The translations under genes and the position numbers were made by a program. Shown here piece by piece: positions 1-7,922 of a stretch of 17,944 nt of DNA. Source of the stretch: Bacteroidota bacterium (GTDB taxonomy: Bacteria; Bacteroidota; Bacteroidia; Chitinophagales; Chitinophagaceae). The notes under the pieces were generated by a model. The model did not search any database. It was not told where the DNA came from and worked only from the letters and a program-made list of their open reading frames with translations. The stretch spans positions 1 through 17,944 of the forward strand of contig JAGWPI010000253.1 in assembly GCA_028877005.1 (NCBI GenBank). The letters are read 5' to 3'. How positions within the stretch are numbered: the first letter of the stretch is position 1; every line of letters begins with the position of its first letter.

Positions 1-2577
1 ACTATCCATCAATAATGCTTCCGGAAAATTAGGATTACCTGCAGGTGTAGATGCTAAAGCCCATGCGGTAGAAGGGAAACGTAAATCTATATTAGATGTG
101 GTACCTTCAAAGTCATCTAAATATATTAAACCATTATTACCCGAGCCAATTTGGGGCGGATGTCCCGGTTTAAAATATGCCCCCTCTCCATAAGCTGCAA
201 TAGTACTCATAGTTTTGGTAGAATAAAAAGGCAACTTATTCAGAGCCCTCGTCAGTCCGGGCCAGTTGGCATGATAACTAAAATCAACACCATACATGGT
301 ATTTCGAATAGGATCTTCACCATAATTCATTTTGGTAAAAAAAGGACGCTCATTTAGGCGCTCAAGAGTAGCACCGAGTGCTAAATTTTTACTGGCAGCA
401 TAATCTAATCTTAACCCCATAAAGCCTCGTTGTTGTATCCCGAAAGAGGCATTATTTTCATATGAAACATTAACAGGAATACCAGAATTGATAATAGCCT
501 GATTTAAAATTTTAACAGAGCCAAGATTATAGTCAATAGTATAATCTACACCTTCGGTTAGGGTTTGTCCGCCTGCTGTTAATTTTACTGAACCCGGAGG
601 AATATTATAAGCGCCTAAATAAATATCGCTGCCACTTGTTCCTTTTGCTTGCCCCTGCATCACAAATCGGTCTACATTAGCATAGGTTTGTGCTATAGCC
701 TTAATGGAATCATATAATTGAAAATAAGCATATTTTTGAATCAATGACTGAGGTTGCCCGTTAAAAGCCAGGTTCACTAAATCTTTACCAAAGGGCTCTA
801 ATACAGGAAATATAATTTTTCCTTGCTGAGATAAGATGGTAAAACCTTCCAGATAATCGAAAATACCATCGGGTTGTGGGTCGTTCTGATTGTTTAAACG
901 ATCTAAATTTAAAATGGTTAACAAAGGTTTTCCTTCTACCGCAGGTGCAGATTCCGGTAAATATCTTTTTAATCCACCACTTGGTTGGTTGTATAATACA
1001 TTTAACTGAAAGCCATCTTTAGAAACACCTGCCAAATCTAAAGAATACACATTTTTCATCATTAATCCCCAAATAGGTAAATTAGTACGGGCAGATGTGG
1101 CTTTTAATAATTTCAGGTACAAAACCTTTTGTACCCCTTGGGTAGAGTCTACTGCAACATCCTGAGAAAACTCGCCCACTTGATACACCCTTCCATTGTA
1201 TGTATATTGATAAGCTACAGCCAAAACATCATTGGGTTGTAATTGTGCATTTAAAGAAATAAAACCTATTTGGGGATTGAAATAATATTCTGTAGGAGCT
1301 AACTTTCTTGCAAAAGTTTTTTCATAATCATTTACTTGCGATAGCCCTTTGCTCTGCAAAAAAGCCCCAACAGTAGATGGGTCTCTATTTTGCGTTACAG
1401 CACTATACAAACTATTGGCACCATTTTGCGGCAATGGACTTCCCGTTAGTGATTGAAAATTAGGATTATATGGTTGTGGCTCGCCCAAATCCATTAAACC
1501 TACAATAGCACGAGTATCAGTAGTTGATCCATTTCGGTTGGTTACCCAAACCTCTATACGTTGAATTTGTACCTGACTGTTTACAATAGGCAAATTACTC
1601 ATAGCTGTATTGTAATTGCTACGAAAATATTGCGCTAATAAAAAGTCGCGGTTTTCATCATAATCATCTAATTTTTTTTGAAAATTGGTAATAGCGGCAC
1701 CGCCCTGTAAGGCCTGCGTTTGGCGTTGTGATTGTTGATTAGCTAATACGGCGGTTACACTTAATTTACCAAACTGTAATTGTGTTTTTATACCAAATAA
1801 ATTTTGTGCGCTCGACATAAGTGCACCTTTGGTTTGAAATGCAATATTTCCTGCTTCAATACTTCTAATAATTTCATCATCCATTCCTTTATAATTCAAC
1901 TTTAATTGGTTTAGGTAATTAAAGTTAGCAAGGGTATTATAATTGATAGGTAATTTTAATTTATTACCAATATTGGCATTTACGTTTAGGTTAGTATTCA
2001 AATTAAAATCAAACCCACCGGTTCTTCTGGCTGCTTCAGGCAAAGTGGGATTTAGGGTATTTTGTCCATTATAGCCCATTTGAATATCTACACTTCCCTG
2101 TGGCTTAATATCTACTTTTAATCCATCAGGGCCAACCCCAAAAATTCTATCAAACAAAGTATTATAAACACGAACAGGCGGTCTTTGTACTTTTTTGTTT
2201 AGCAGTGTTAAAGCATCTGCCCGTTGTTTAAAATAATCATTTTGTTGTTGTTGGGTTCTTAATTTGTAATACTCATCAAATGTTAATGCCGTTGGTTTTC
2301 TAAAATATGAATTACCCACTTTTTCCAATATAAAATATTGGTTGGTGGTAGGATCATACTCTACTTTTTGTTTAATAAAAGAGGTATCGTTTAAATCGAA
2401 AGGATTTTTATTCTGCCAAGAAAGAAAATCGCCCCTTCGGTCATGGATAGGGAAACGCAATGAATCGCCTGCTTTTTTTAAAGTATCGGCAGATTGGGCA
2501 AATAAACTTACAGCCGGCATCCATAACACCGAAGCAATCAATAAAAAAGCAGTAAGCAGTAAGGTTCCTTTCTTCAA
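1..2577 (-). CDS. sprA: SprA, type IX secretion outer-membrane translocon (N-terminal part, runs off left edge)
   Basis: This is the first 859 codons of a very large protein whose reading frame stays open to the window edge. Family knowledge: SprA/Sov forms the giant outer-membrane beta-barrel of the T9SS and is needed for secretion and gliding; full length is about 2,300-2,400 residues, so roughly a third is here. I see a signal peptide (residues 1-28: MKKG start, hydrophobic LLLTAFLLIASVLW, then SLFAQ before SADT), then SprA-typical stretches such as FDRIFGVGPDGLKVDIKPQG (142-161), the MGYNGQNTLNPTLPEAARR region (167-185), and later barrel-like text rich in Asn, Gln, Tyr and Gly. The start is read as TTG at 2577, because the first ATG (2520) would cut the signal peptide in half and an in-frame TAA lies six codons upstream of the TTG. 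It begins 38 bases after ruvA and is probably co-transcribed with it. Confidence 0.9.
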   Translation of the reverse strand, partial: MKKGTLLLTAFLLIASVLWMPAVSLFAQSADTLKKAGDSLRFPIHDRRGDFLSWQNKNPFDLNDTSFIKQKVEYDPTTNQYFILEKVGNSYFRKPTALTFDEYYKLRTQQQQNDYFKQRADALTLLNKKVQRPPVRVYNTLFDRIFGVGPDGLKVDIKPQGSVDIQMGYNGQNTLNPTLPEAARRTGGFDFNLNTNLNVNANIGNKLKLPINYNTLANFNYLNQLKLNYKGMDDEIIRSIEAGNIAFQTKGALMSSAQNLFGIKTQLQFGKLSVTAVLANQQSQRQTQALQGGAAITNFQKKLDDYDENRDFLLAQYFRSNYNTAMSNLPIVNSQVQIQRIEVWVTNRNGSTTDTRAIVGLMDLGEPQPYNPNFQSLTGSPLPQNGANSLYSAVTQNRDPSTVGAFLQSKGLSQVNDYEKTFARKLAPTEYYFNPQIGFISLNAQLQPNDVLAVAYQYTYNGRVYQVGEFSQDVAVDSTQGVQKVLYLKLLKATSARTNLPIWGLMMKNVYSLDLAGVSKDGFQLNVLYNQPSGGLKRYLPESAPAVEGKPLLTILNLDRLNNQNDPQPDGIFDYLEGFTILSQQGKIIFPVLEPFGKDLVNLAFNGQPQSLIQKYAYFQLYDSIKAIAQTYANVDRFVMQGQAKGTSGSDIYLGAYNIPPGSVKLTAGGQTLTEGVDYTIDYNLGSVKILNQAIINSGIPVNVSYENNASFGIQQRGFMGLRLDYAASKNLALGATLERLNERPFFTKMNYGEDPIRNTMYGVDFSYHANWPGLTRALNKLPFYSTKTMSTIAAYGEGAYFKPGHPPQIGSGNNGLIYLDDFEGTTSNIDLRFPSTAWALASTPAGNPNFPEALLMDS

Positions 2578-2615
2578 AAAAAGCAGGCTTGTTTAGGTAA
2601 ATTTCTAGGCTATTG

Positions 2616-3203
2616 TTATAAATTTTTTAAAGATTGTTTAATAATTTCTTCTAAAGATAAATCAGATTTTGTTAATATAATTTTTTTAACTGCATTTTCT
2701 GCGGCAGGTCGCGCTATCCCTAAAGCAATCAGGGCCTGTACAGCATCATCTACAACTGATATGGTTTGATTATCAGACGTTAAACTATTTTCATCTAATA
2801 CTTTTTTACCCATCTTATCCCTTAATTCCAGTACCAACCGTTCGGCAGTTTTTTTACCAATACCTTTAACTGTAGACAATAATGCAGTATTACCTTGTGT
2901 AATGGCTTTGCTAATTTCATTAGGTTTTAACCCAGACAACATCATTCTGGCAGTGGCAGCTCCAATTCCCGAAACACCAATTAACAATAAAAACATTTCT
3001 TTTTCGGCATTATCGGCAAATCCAAAAAAGGTTTGTCCGTTTTCTGTTATGTGCAAATAGGTATACAACTTGCCGGTTTTAGCATCTTTAATAGCAGCAT
3101 AGGTATTTAAGCTAATTTGCATTTCATAGCCAATTCCATTTGCCTCAATTATAGCATATGCCGGCGATTTTACCACGAAACTTCCTTTTATATATGCAAT
3201 CAT
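2616..3203 (-). CDS. ruvA: Holliday junction branch migration protein RuvA
   Basis: RuvA binds four-way DNA junctions as a tetramer and loads the RuvB helicase for branch migration in recombinational repair. The 195-aa length fits the family. Domain I is the N-terminal OB fold, starting MIAYIKGSF and including the GIGYEMQIS strand near residues 23-31. Domain II carries two helix-hairpin-helix motifs, LIGVSGIGAATA (74-85) and TVKGIGKKTAERL (111-123). A linker (about 135-148) leads to the C-terminal RuvB-binding domain III (about 150-195, with VVDDAVQALIALG). I chose the ATG at 3203; a longer reading from a GTG at 3248 adds 15 residues absent from typical RuvA. It is followed 38 bases later by sprA and diverges from fabH across 122 bases. 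On the minus strand TATTTTTG (3222-3215) matches the Bacteroidetes -7 consensus but lies only 12 bases from the ATG and has no clear -33 partner. Confidence 0.96.
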   Translation of the reverse strand: MIAYIKGSFVVKSPAYAIIEANGIGYEMQISLNTYAAIKDAKTGKLYTYLHITENGQTFFGFADNAEKEMFLLLIGVSGIGAATARMMLSGLKPNEISKAITQGNTALLSTVKGIGKKTAERLVLELRDKMGKKVLDENSLTSDNQTISVVDDAVQALIALGIARPAAENAVKKIILTKSDLSLEEIIKQSLKNL

Positions 3204-3325
3204 AGTTACAAATTCAAAAATAGGGTTTTCATTTAAATTGAAAGGCACAAATAGGCCAATATGCTAACAATCTAAAATAAAAGCAGATATTTGCGGTCAT
3301 TTTTATAGAAAAGCATCAAAAACAT

Positions 3326-4315
3326 ATGAGTAAAGTTTCAGCCGCTATTACCGCAGTAGGTGGATATGTACCTGATACAAAATTAACCAATTTTGATTTG
3401 GAAAAAATGGTAGATACCAATGACGAATGGATTAGAACCCGAACCGGAATTGAAGAAAGAAGAATATTGAAAGAACCCGGTAAAGGTAGTAGTGATATGG
3501 CCGTTCCCGCCATTCAACAAATATTAAACAAAAAAGATTTGCAACCTACAGATATTGATTGCATTATTTGTGCTACAGTTACTCCGGATATGGTATTCCC
3601 GGCTACTGCCAACATTATAGCAGACAAATTAGGTGCCATTAATGCTTGGGGTTTTGATTTAAGTGCCGCTTGTAGTGGATTTTTATATGCATTAACTACC
3701 GGTACTGCATTAATTGAAAGCGGACGTTATAAAAAAGTAATTGTAGTTGGGGTAGATAAAATGAGTGCTATCATTGACTACACCGACCGCGCTACTTGTA
3801 TTATTTTTGGGGATGGTGCCGGTGCCGTTTTATTAGAACCTACTACTGAAGAATTAGGTATACGGGATAGCATTTTACGCAGCGATGGGTCTGGTGCCAA
3901 ATACCTGCACATGAAAGCAGGCGGTTCTGTTAAACCTACTTCTATTGAAACAGTATTAGCAAAAGAGCATTTTGCTTATCAAGAAGGACAAGCAGTTTTT
4001 AAATTTGCTGTAAAAGGCATGGCCGATGTAAGTGCAGAAATTATGGAAAGAAACCATCTTTCTGCCCAAGATATAGCCTGGCTAGTTCCACATCAAGCTA
4101 ACTTAAGAATTATTGACGCCACAGCTAATAGAATGGGATTAGATAAAGAAAAGGTAATGATTAATATTCAACGCTATGGTAATACTACAGCTGCTACCAT
4201 TCCATTATGTTTGTGGGAATGGGAGAATCGTTTAAACAAAGGCGACAATATTATTTTATCTGCATTTGGAGGTGGTTTTACTTGGGGTGCTATTTGGTTA
4301 AAATGGGCTTATTAA
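3326..4315 (+). CDS. fabH: 3-oxoacyl-[acyl-carrier-protein] synthase III (KAS III)
   Basis: FabH condenses an acyl-CoA primer with malonyl-ACP to start type II fatty-acid synthesis in the cytoplasm. The 329-aa protein has the thiolase fold and all three catalytic residues: Cys116 in [11 protein letters not shown], His256 in [10 protein letters not shown] and Asn286 in [11 protein letters not shown]. The N-terminal [15 protein letters not shown] block (32-46) and the C-terminal [11 protein letters not shown] block (312-322) are family hallmarks. The ATG at 3326 places the usual short N-terminus ([16 protein letters not shown]). It stands alone rather than in the plsX-fabH neighbourhood common in bacteria, so a second fabH elsewhere in the genome is possible; this is inference. 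A paralogue acting in another acyl pathway cannot be excluded from sequence alone. Confidence 0.95.
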   Translation: MSKVSAAITAVGGYVPDTKLTNFDLEKMVDTNDEWIRTRTGIEERRILKEPGKGSSDMAVPAIQQILNKKDLQPTDIDCIICATVTPDMVFPATANIIADKLGAINAWGFDLSAACSGFLYALTTGTALIESGRYKKVIVVGVDKMSAIIDYTDRATCIIFGDGAGAVLLEPTTEELGIRDSILRSDGSGAKYLHMKAGGSVKPTSIETVLAKEHFAYQEGQAVFKFAVKGMADVSAEIMERNHLSAQDIAWLVPHQANLRIIDATANRMGLDKEKVMINIQRYGNTTAATIPLCLWEWENRLNKGDNIILSAFGGGFTWGAIWLKWAY

Positions 4316-4339
4316 AAAAACATACAATAACCCTTTACT

Positions 4340-4364
4340 ATACTTGTTAAATTAATGCAAGTAT
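4340..4364. terminator. Weak hairpin between convergent fabH and the DinB-family gene
   Basis: ATACTTG (4340-4346) and CAAGTAT (4358-4364) form a 7-bp inverted repeat with an 11-base loop. It sits in the 52-base gap between two convergent stop codons. The stem is AT-rich and only a short T stretch follows, so this is a tentative terminator call based mainly on position. Confidence 0.3.
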
Positions 4365-4367
4365 TTG

Positions 4368-4856
4368 TTATAAACGAGCCCAATGTATATAATCTGTTGA
4401 CGGCAATTCAGAAATACCTAATTGGCGTAACATGGTAACTAACTGACCTCGGTGGTAAGTAGTGTGGTTAAATACATGTAATAATATTTGCCACAAAGGC
4501 TGTTCAAAATATTCCTTTTTGGAATTTTTATACACCACCATTTTTTCTAATTGCTCATCATTTAAACCATTTACCCATTGCACCCAAAGCTTATCTTGCT
4601 TAACAATACCATTTATTACATCGCTACTACTTAGCCCCGCATCTTTTAGCTGCCAAGCATTTTGTGGTTCATCCTGTAGTCTTTGCCACCAAATACTCTC
4701 TGCCCCCAAAATATGCAAGAGTGTAGCATAAATACTAGAAAAACTACTTTCAACCTTAATATGATGTTTAGCCGGTTCCAGCTTTTGAATACAATGTATA
4801 AGTTGCAAATTGGCCCATTCATTGTAAGTTGCATAAGATATAATTAGCGATTTCAT
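4368..4856 (-). CDS. DinB family protein (four-helix, putative metal-binding)
   Basis: A 162-aa protein of the DinB/YfiT-like superfamily, a four-helix bundle that binds a divalent metal through three histidines. The expected triad is visible: His48 in ATLLHILGAE, and His131 plus His135 in FNHTTYHRGQL, the family's most conserved motif. An aromatic-rich N-terminus (YNEWANLQLIHCIQ) and a Trp-rich middle (residues 56-57, 91-94) are also typical. Family members include thiol transferases and DNA-damage-inducible proteins, but most, including this one, have no assigned substrate. I chose the ATG at 4856 (MKSLIISYATYNEW). An in-frame start 102 bases further upstream would add a hydrophobic, low-complexity leader unlike the family. 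It is monocistronic and convergent with fabH. Confidence 0.85.
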   Translation of the reverse strand: MKSLIISYATYNEWANLQLIHCIQKLEPAKHHIKVESSFSSIYATLLHILGAESIWWQRLQDEPQNAWQLKDAGLSSSDVINGIVKQDKLWVQWVNGLNDEQLEKMVVYKNSKKEYFEQPLWQILLHVFNHTTYHRGQLVTMLRQLGISELPSTDYIHWARL

Positions 4857-4979
4857 ATTTAGTATGTCCTTTACCTTTAAAAATGTGTTTAAAAATAAAG
4901 AAAAAAATTGGACAGATTTTAGTAATCTTACAATAAACCACATGCAGAAAAAAAACATTCACTACTTATTATTCAGGAT

Positions 4980-4987
4980 TATTTTTG
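4980..4987 (+). promoter_or_regulatory. Candidate -7 promoter element for the PLP enzyme and GNAT pair
   Basis: TATTTTTG matches the Bacteroidetes -7 consensus TAnnTTTG exactly. A start about 7 bases downstream would leave a leader of roughly 23 bases before the ATG at 5017, a plausible distance. No TTG-type -33 element is visible at the expected 19-21-base spacing, so the call is tentative. Confidence 0.4.
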
Positions 4988-5016
4988 TAAGATAGCATAC
5001 CATTAAACTTTTTATT

Positions 5017-6240
5017 ATGAAACATAATTTTCCACTTACCGGCATAAGTTCAGTTGCTTTACATAGCACCAAATCTGAAAATGCAGAGTACGCTCACATA
5101 ACCCCTATTTATGCCACTTCAACATTCACCTTTCAAACCGCAAATGAAGGTATGGAGAGATTTTCGGGTGAAGATAAGTCCAGAATTTATGGCCGATGGG
5201 GTAACCCAACTTTTACTGCAGCAGAAGAAACAATAGCAGCCTTAGAAGCCTTTGGCATTTACAACAGCAATGGTACACCGCTACAATTAAAAGCACTATT
5301 ACATGCCAGCGGACAAGCAGCCATGACAACATTGTTTATGAGTATCTTAAAAGCCGGCGATGCAGTATTATCACATTATTCATTATATGGAGGTACTTAT
5401 GAGTTGCTATTAAAAGTATTACACAATGCAGGCATTGAAACCATTATTGCCGATTTAAGAAATGTTGATGAGATTGAAGCACTGATAAAAAAAAATAATA
5501 ACATCAAACTCATACATATTGAAACCCCGGCTAACCCAACCATTCAATGTATTGACATAGCAAGTATTACTAAAATTGCCAAGCAATACCATAAAATAGT
5601 TTCAGTAGATAATACCTTCGCTACTCCTTATTTACAACAACCATTTAAATATGGGGTTGATTTTGTTTTTCATTCTACCACCAAGTTTTTAAATGGGCAT
5701 GGCACAGCCATTGGCGGTGTTTTAATAGGTAGAGATATTGAGTTTATGCAAACAAATGCTTGGAAATGGCAAGTATTATTAGGCGGAAATAGTAACCCTT
5801 TTGATGCATTTTTACTGATGAACGGTTTAAAAACCTTAGAACTAAGAATGGAACGTCATTGCAGCAATGCAAAAGCCGTTGCCGAATTCCTAGACCAGCA
5901 TCCTGCTATTGAAAAAGTAAATTATGCCGGCTTGGCAACACACCCCGATTATTCTATTGCTCAAAAACAAATGAAACACCCTGGTGCATTAATGAGTTTT
6001 GAAGTAAAAGGCGGCTTAGAGGCAGGAAAACATTTTATAGATAAATTGCAAATGTGTGTGCGTGCAATTTCATTGGGCACATTAGATACTTTACTATCTC
6101 ACCCCGCCAGTATGAGCCACAGAGGTGTTAGCAAAGAAGAACGCATAAAATTTGGCATAACAGATGGATTAATAAGATTAAGTGTTGGTATAGAAAATAT
6201 TAAAGATATTTTAAATGATTTTGAACAGGCATTAGCATAA
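5017..6240 (+). CDS. Trans-sulfuration family PLP-dependent enzyme (methionine gamma-lyase / cystathionine gamma-synthase / OAH sulfhydrylase-like)
   Basis: A 407-aa Cys/Met-metabolism PLP enzyme. Visible family features are SRIYGRWGNPT (55-65, with the phosphate-binding Tyr58 and Arg60), HASGQAAMTT (96-105), SLYGGTY (122-128, Tyr124 stacking on PLP), VDNTFATPYLQQP (197-209, Asp198 contacting the PLP ring nitrogen) and HSTTKFLNGHG (219-229, Schiff-base Lys223). The C-terminal AISLGTLDTLLSHPASMSH and LIRLSVGIEN blocks are typical. Members act on sulfur amino acids by gamma-elimination or gamma-replacement. The position of the catalytic Cys116 of Pseudomonas methionine gamma-lyase (LYGC) is Gly126 here, which argues against a classical lyase but does not settle the reaction. 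A short insertion (about 80-92) precedes the HASGQ motif. It heads a two-gene unit with the GNAT gene 5 bases downstream. Confidence 0.88.
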   Translation: MKHNFPLTGISSVALHSTKSENAEYAHITPIYATSTFTFQTANEGMERFSGEDKSRIYGRWGNPTFTAAEETIAALEAFGIYNSNGTPLQLKALLHASGQAAMTTLFMSILKAGDAVLSHYSLYGGTYELLLKVLHNAGIETIIADLRNVDEIEALIKKNNNIKLIHIETPANPTIQCIDIASITKIAKQYHKIVSVDNTFATPYLQQPFKYGVDFVFHSTTKFLNGHGTAIGGVLIGRDIEFMQTNAWKWQVLLGGNSNPFDAFLLMNGLKTLELRMERHCSNAKAVAEFLDQHPAIEKVNYAGLATHPDYSIAQKQMKHPGALMSFEVKGGLEAGKHFIDKLQMCVRAISLGTLDTLLSHPASMSHRGVSKEERIKFGITDGLIRLSVGIENIKDILNDFEQALA

Positions 6241-6245
6241 TACAT

Positions 6246-6695
6246 ATGAATATAAATATTAGAAAAGCAGAAAAAAAAGACTGCACAAGATTATTAGAAT
6301 TAATACATGAATTAGCCGTTTTTGAAAAAGCACCTGAGGAAGTAACGGTTACACTGCAACATTTTGAAGAAAGTGGTTTTGGCAGTAACCCTGTATGGTG
6401 GGCATTTGTAGCTGAGGTAGATGGTATTGTACAAGCATTTGCTTTATACTATATACGTTATAGTACTTGGAAAGGGCAACGTATGTATTTAGAAGATATT
6501 TTGGTAACTGAACAAATGAGGGGCAATAAATTAGGTACTATGCTTTTTAACAAATTAATTGAAGAAGCAAAAGAAAAAAAATTAAATGGCATGGTTTGGC
6601 AAGTGCTAAATTGGAATGAGCCAGCTATTCAGTTTTATAAAAAATATGGAGCAAATATTGAAGATGAATGGTTAAACTGCTCGCTACAATTTTAA
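6246..6695 (+). CDS. GNAT family N-acetyltransferase, spermidine/spermine acetyltransferase-like
   Basis: A 149-aa single-domain GNAT protein. Motif A is MYLEDILVTEQMRGNKLGTM (80-99), with the acetyl-CoA pyrophosphate loop around RGNKLG (92-97). Motif B is LNWNEPAIQFYKKYGA (121-136), with Asn and Tyr in the positions typical of the family. The YLEDILV and WNEPAIQFY wording resembles the diamine/polyamine acetyltransferase (SSAT) branch, which acetylates small amines or lysine-like amino acids with acetyl-CoA. The actual substrate is not determinable here. It starts 5 bases after the PLP-enzyme stop codon, so the two are very likely co-transcribed; a link between amino-acid turnover and product acetylation is only inference. 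A hairpin terminator follows the stop. Confidence 0.88.
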   Translation: MNINIRKAEKKDCTRLLELIHELAVFEKAPEEVTVTLQHFEESGFGSNPVWWAFVAEVDGIVQAFALYYIRYSTWKGQRMYLEDILVTEQMRGNKLGTMLFNKLIEEAKEKKLNGMVWQVLNWNEPAIQFYKKYGANIEDEWLNCSLQF

Positions 6696-6700
6696 ACATT

Positions 6701-6736
6701 AAATGGGTAACTCTCAACAGTAGTTCCCCATTTTTT
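6701..6736 (+). terminator. Rho-independent terminator after the GNAT gene
   Basis: AAATGGGTAACT (6701-6712) pairs with AGTTCCCCATTT (6722-6733) with one mismatch, giving a 12-bp stem and a 9-base loop. Its 3' arm merges with a run of six T (6731-6736). It lies in the 59-base gap between the convergent GNAT and fabD stop codons. The T-run favours the plus strand; the opposite side has only a broken T stretch, so service to fabD is uncertain. Confidence 0.7.
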
Positions 6737-6754
6737 AACTATACTTTTTTCACC

Positions 6755-7645
6755 TTAACTTATGCCATCTGTTATAACATTCTTTGCAATTTTTTGAACT
6801 AACCCTTGTAATACTTTACCCGGACCTACTTCAGTAAAATGTGTAGCACCATCTGCCACCATTGCTTCCACACTTTGTGTCCATTTAACAGCACCTGTTA
6901 ATTGTGCAATTAAATTTTTTTGAATATTAATAGCATCGTTTACAGCTTTAGCTACCACATTTTGGTAAACCGGACATATAGGATCATTGAAATGGGTTGC
7001 AGTAATGGCTTGTGCTAATTCTTGTTTAGCGGGCTCCATTAAAGGTGAATGAAAGGCACCACCCACCGGTAATATTAAGGCACGTTTCGCCCCTGCCGCT
7101 TTCATTCTTTCGCAAGCTATTTCTATGCCTTTGATAGAGCCACTAATTACCAATTGACCGGGGCAATTATAATTAGCAGCTACCACTACTTCTCCTGTTT
7201 CCTGTTGTACTTCCGCACAAATAGCCTCTACTTTTTCGTCGGGCAATGCCAAAATGGCTGCCATGGTAGAGGGTTGTTTTTCACATGCCGTTTGCATGGC
7301 ATTAGCACGAATGGCTACTAATCGCAAAGCATCTTCAAATTGTAATACACCACTAGCTACTAAAGCAGAAAACTCGCCTAAAGAATGGCCGGCAACCATA
7401 TTGGGCTTAGGTGAGGGCAATGAAGCATAAGCAATTACCGCATGCAAAAAAACAGCCGGTTGTGTTACATTGGTTTGTTTCAAAGCCTCTTCTGTACCCG
7501 AAAACATAATATCACTAATTCTAAATCCTAAAATTGCATTGGCTTGTTCAAACATTTCTTTTGCAATAGTATGTTGCTCGTACAACAACTTACCCATTCC
7601 GCTAAACTGTGCCCCCTGACCGGGAAAGATATATGCATGTTTCAT
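6755..7645 (-). CDS. fabD: Malonyl-CoA:ACP transacylase
   Basis: FabD moves malonyl from CoA to acyl carrier protein, supplying the extender unit for type II fatty-acid synthesis. The 296-aa length is close to the family norm of about 300-310. Motifs in order: YIFPGQGAQFSGMG (5-18), the nucleophile elbow VAGHSLGEFSAL (84-95) with catalytic Ser88, Arg113 in AIRANAMQ, which binds the malonyl carboxylate, GGAFHSPLM (195-203) with catalytic His199, and the C-terminal EVGPGKVLQGLV. The ATG at 7645 sits directly before the conserved first strand. It is not next to fabH, fabG or acpP. About 277 bases separate it from the upstream folE stop and terminator, so it should have its own promoter, although I see no clear TAnnTTTG element for it. 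Confidence 0.95.
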   Translation of the reverse strand: MKHAYIFPGQGAQFSGMGKLLYEQHTIAKEMFEQANAILGFRISDIMFSGTEEALKQTNVTQPAVFLHAVIAYASLPSPKPNMVAGHSLGEFSALVASGVLQFEDALRLVAIRANAMQTACEKQPSTMAAILALPDEKVEAICAEVQQETGEVVVAANYNCPGQLVISGSIKGIEIACERMKAAGAKRALILPVGGAFHSPLMEPAKQELAQAITATHFNDPICPVYQNVVAKAVNDAINIQKNLIAQLTGAVKWTQSVEAMVADGATHFTEVGPGKVLQGLVQKIAKNVITDGIS

Positions 7646-7862
7646 TGATAATGTTAATAAGTGTAATAAAAAATTAAATATAAAACCTTACCTACGTTTT
7701 AAAACTTTTAAAATAATTGCAAGTATACTTCATAAATTGAAAATATGGTCATATTTATACAATTAGTGTGGCAAAGATGAGTATTATCCAAAAGTTAAAG
7801 CAGATGTACTAAAATATGTTGAGGCACATGTAAAAACCTAAAATAAAATTTTCTCCCCATCT

Positions 7863-7899
7863 CAAAAAAAAGGTTGCCTCTACATGTAGAGACAACCTT
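7863..7899 (-). terminator. Strong rho-independent terminator of the PTPS-folE operon
   Basis: AAGGTTG (7870-7876) and CAACCTT (7893-7899) flank the perfect 14-base palindrome CTCTACATGTAGAG (7878-7891) with a single C/A mismatch between the two parts. The 30-base unit is therefore almost fully self-complementary. Read on the minus strand the hairpin is followed directly by eight U. It begins 24 bases after the folE stop codon. Confidence 0.88.
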
Positions 7900-7922
7900 G
7901 TATTGTGCATTGGGCTGTTTAA

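Noticed and set aside
151..357. Plus-strand open frame of 68 codons
   Set aside because: It is antisense to continuous SprA coding sequence and resembles no protein.
2342..2596. Plus-strand open frame of 84 codons
   Set aside because: It is antisense to the sprA start region, where the minus strand encodes a clear signal peptide and SprA N-terminus. The plus translation has no recognisable features.
4857..4958. Upstream extension of the DinB-family protein by 34 residues, resembling a membrane leader
   Set aside because: The extension is Phe-rich and comes from AT-rich intergenic DNA. DinB-family proteins start at the MKSLIISYATYNEW equivalent and are cytoplasmic.
7741..7756. Small palindromes AAATATG-GT-CATATTT and AAGTATACTT (7721-7730) upstream of fabD
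   Set aside because: Short AT-rich dyads like these are expected by chance in this base composition and do not line up with a promoter I can identify.
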